DNA of 5,836 bases. Origin: Anaerolineae bacterium (GTDB taxonomy: Bacteria; Chloroflexota; Anaerolineae; B4-G1; SLSP01). The stretch lies in the NCBI GenBank assembly GCA_016934645.1, contig JAFGSL010000630.1, positions 1-5,836 on the forward strand, written 5' to 3'. The notes under the pieces were generated by a model that did no database searches, had not been told where the DNA came from, and saw nothing but the letters and a program-made list of their open reading frames with translations. Positions within the stretch are counted from its first letter, which is position 1; the number at the start of each line of letters is the position of its first letter. The translations under genes and the position numbers were made by a program. Of the stretch, positions 5,502 to 5,836 are shown in pieces.

Positions 5502-5836
5502 CTACTTGTTCGGTTTCCGCTTGTTCAGGAATTCTACGATGCGTTGTTCGTAACCATGTCCCTTGGGACGATACCAGCCGCCCGGGACGCCCTCAGGCAG
5601 ATAGCGCTGCGCTACCCATCCATTGGGATAATCGTGCGGATATTTGTAGGCCGGGATTTGGCCTCGCTCGTTCTTGAGCAGGGTCTTTTGATCCCGCAGA
5701 TAAGCGGGCGGCGGCTCGTAGCCGTGTTCTTCGAGATATTTCAGCGCCTCCCAGTACGCGCCGGTACTGTTGGACTTATGTGCTGTCGCCAGATAGAGCG
5801 TGGCTTCGGCCAGATGGTACTGACCTTCCGGCATTC
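5502..5836 (-). CDS. rarA: Replication-associated recombination protein A (RarA/MgsA, WRNIP1 family), C-terminal part
   Basis: About 111 C-terminal residues are visible; the AAA+ ATPase domain and the start lie beyond the window edge (the first codon is cut at 5836). RarA is a cytoplasmic clamp-loader-like ATPase that acts at stalled replication forks. The visible part matches the family's tetramerisation domain end: MPEGQYHLAEATLYLATAHKSNS, with the strongly conserved PEG, LAxAxxYLA and KSN elements, then PPAYLRD, YKYPHDYPNGWVAQRYLPEG, WYRPKGHGYE and a short Lys-rich tail. It ends in TAG at 5504-5502. The gene for the acidic protein starts 19 nt later, which suggests co-transcription. Nothing in the visible part is damaged. 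Confidence 0.95.
   Translation of the reverse strand, partial: MPEGQYHLAEATLYLATAHKSNSTGAYWEALKYLEEHGYEPPPAYLRDQKTLLKNERGQIPAYKYPHDYPNGWVAQRYLPEGVPGGWYRPKGHGYEQRIVEFLNKRKPNK

Noticed and set aside
1..5836. CRISPR array, insertion sequence, tRNA or rRNA, phage or defence system
   Set aside because: No spaced repeats, terminal inverted repeats, transposase motifs, tRNA-like folds or known defence domains were seen; the partial CPBP protein alone is not evidence of a defence or bacteriocin locus.

Overview
The window reads as an ordinary chromosomal stretch of a GC-rich free-living bacterium, most likely a member of the Chloroflexota (Anaerolineae-like). The main clue is a lipoprotein with a long Pro/Ser/Thr-rich linker right after its lipidated cysteine, a style common in that phylum. 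This is inference from style; no rRNA or marker tree is available here.

Layout. Positions 1-475 lie on the plus strand. They hold the last 41 codons of a CPBP/CAAX-type membrane protease, then a broken isochorismatase-family cysteine hydrolase whose middle (about 80 residues, including the catalytic Lys region) is missing and whose two halves are in different frames. Everything from 497 to 5836 is on the minus strand and converges on the plus-strand pair with only 21 bp between the stops.

In minus-strand transcription order there are two groups. The first is the end of rarA (replication-associated recombination ATPase), a very acidic 171-residue protein of unknown function, and an orphan amino-acid-type (family 3) solute-binding lipoprotein. 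The second begins at a near-consensus sigma70 promoter (TTGACA, 16 bp, TACAAT), followed by a leader of about 105 nt with a small stem-loop, then upp (uracil phosphoribosyltransferase), a WecA/MraY-type polyprenyl-phosphate sugar-1-phosphate transferase with a GTG start, and a family 5 (oligopeptide/dipeptide-type) solute-binding lipoprotein.

How the genes work together. The upp stop codon overlaps the ribosome binding site of the transferase gene, and the transferase stop overlaps the start of the family 5 binding protein (ATGA), so these three are almost certainly co-transcribed and translationally coupled. Upp makes UMP from uracil and PRPP, and WecA/MraY-type enzymes release UMP from UDP-sugars, so the two share a nucleotide product; a functional link is only inference. 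Neither binding protein has permease or ATPase genes in view.

The points most worth checking are the transferase's Ser at the position where the family normally has a Mg-binding Asp, the internal deletion in the hydrolase, the promoter and leader of upp, and the acidic orphan after rarA. I did not find a convincing undescribed system. No gap without a gene exceeds about 150 bp.
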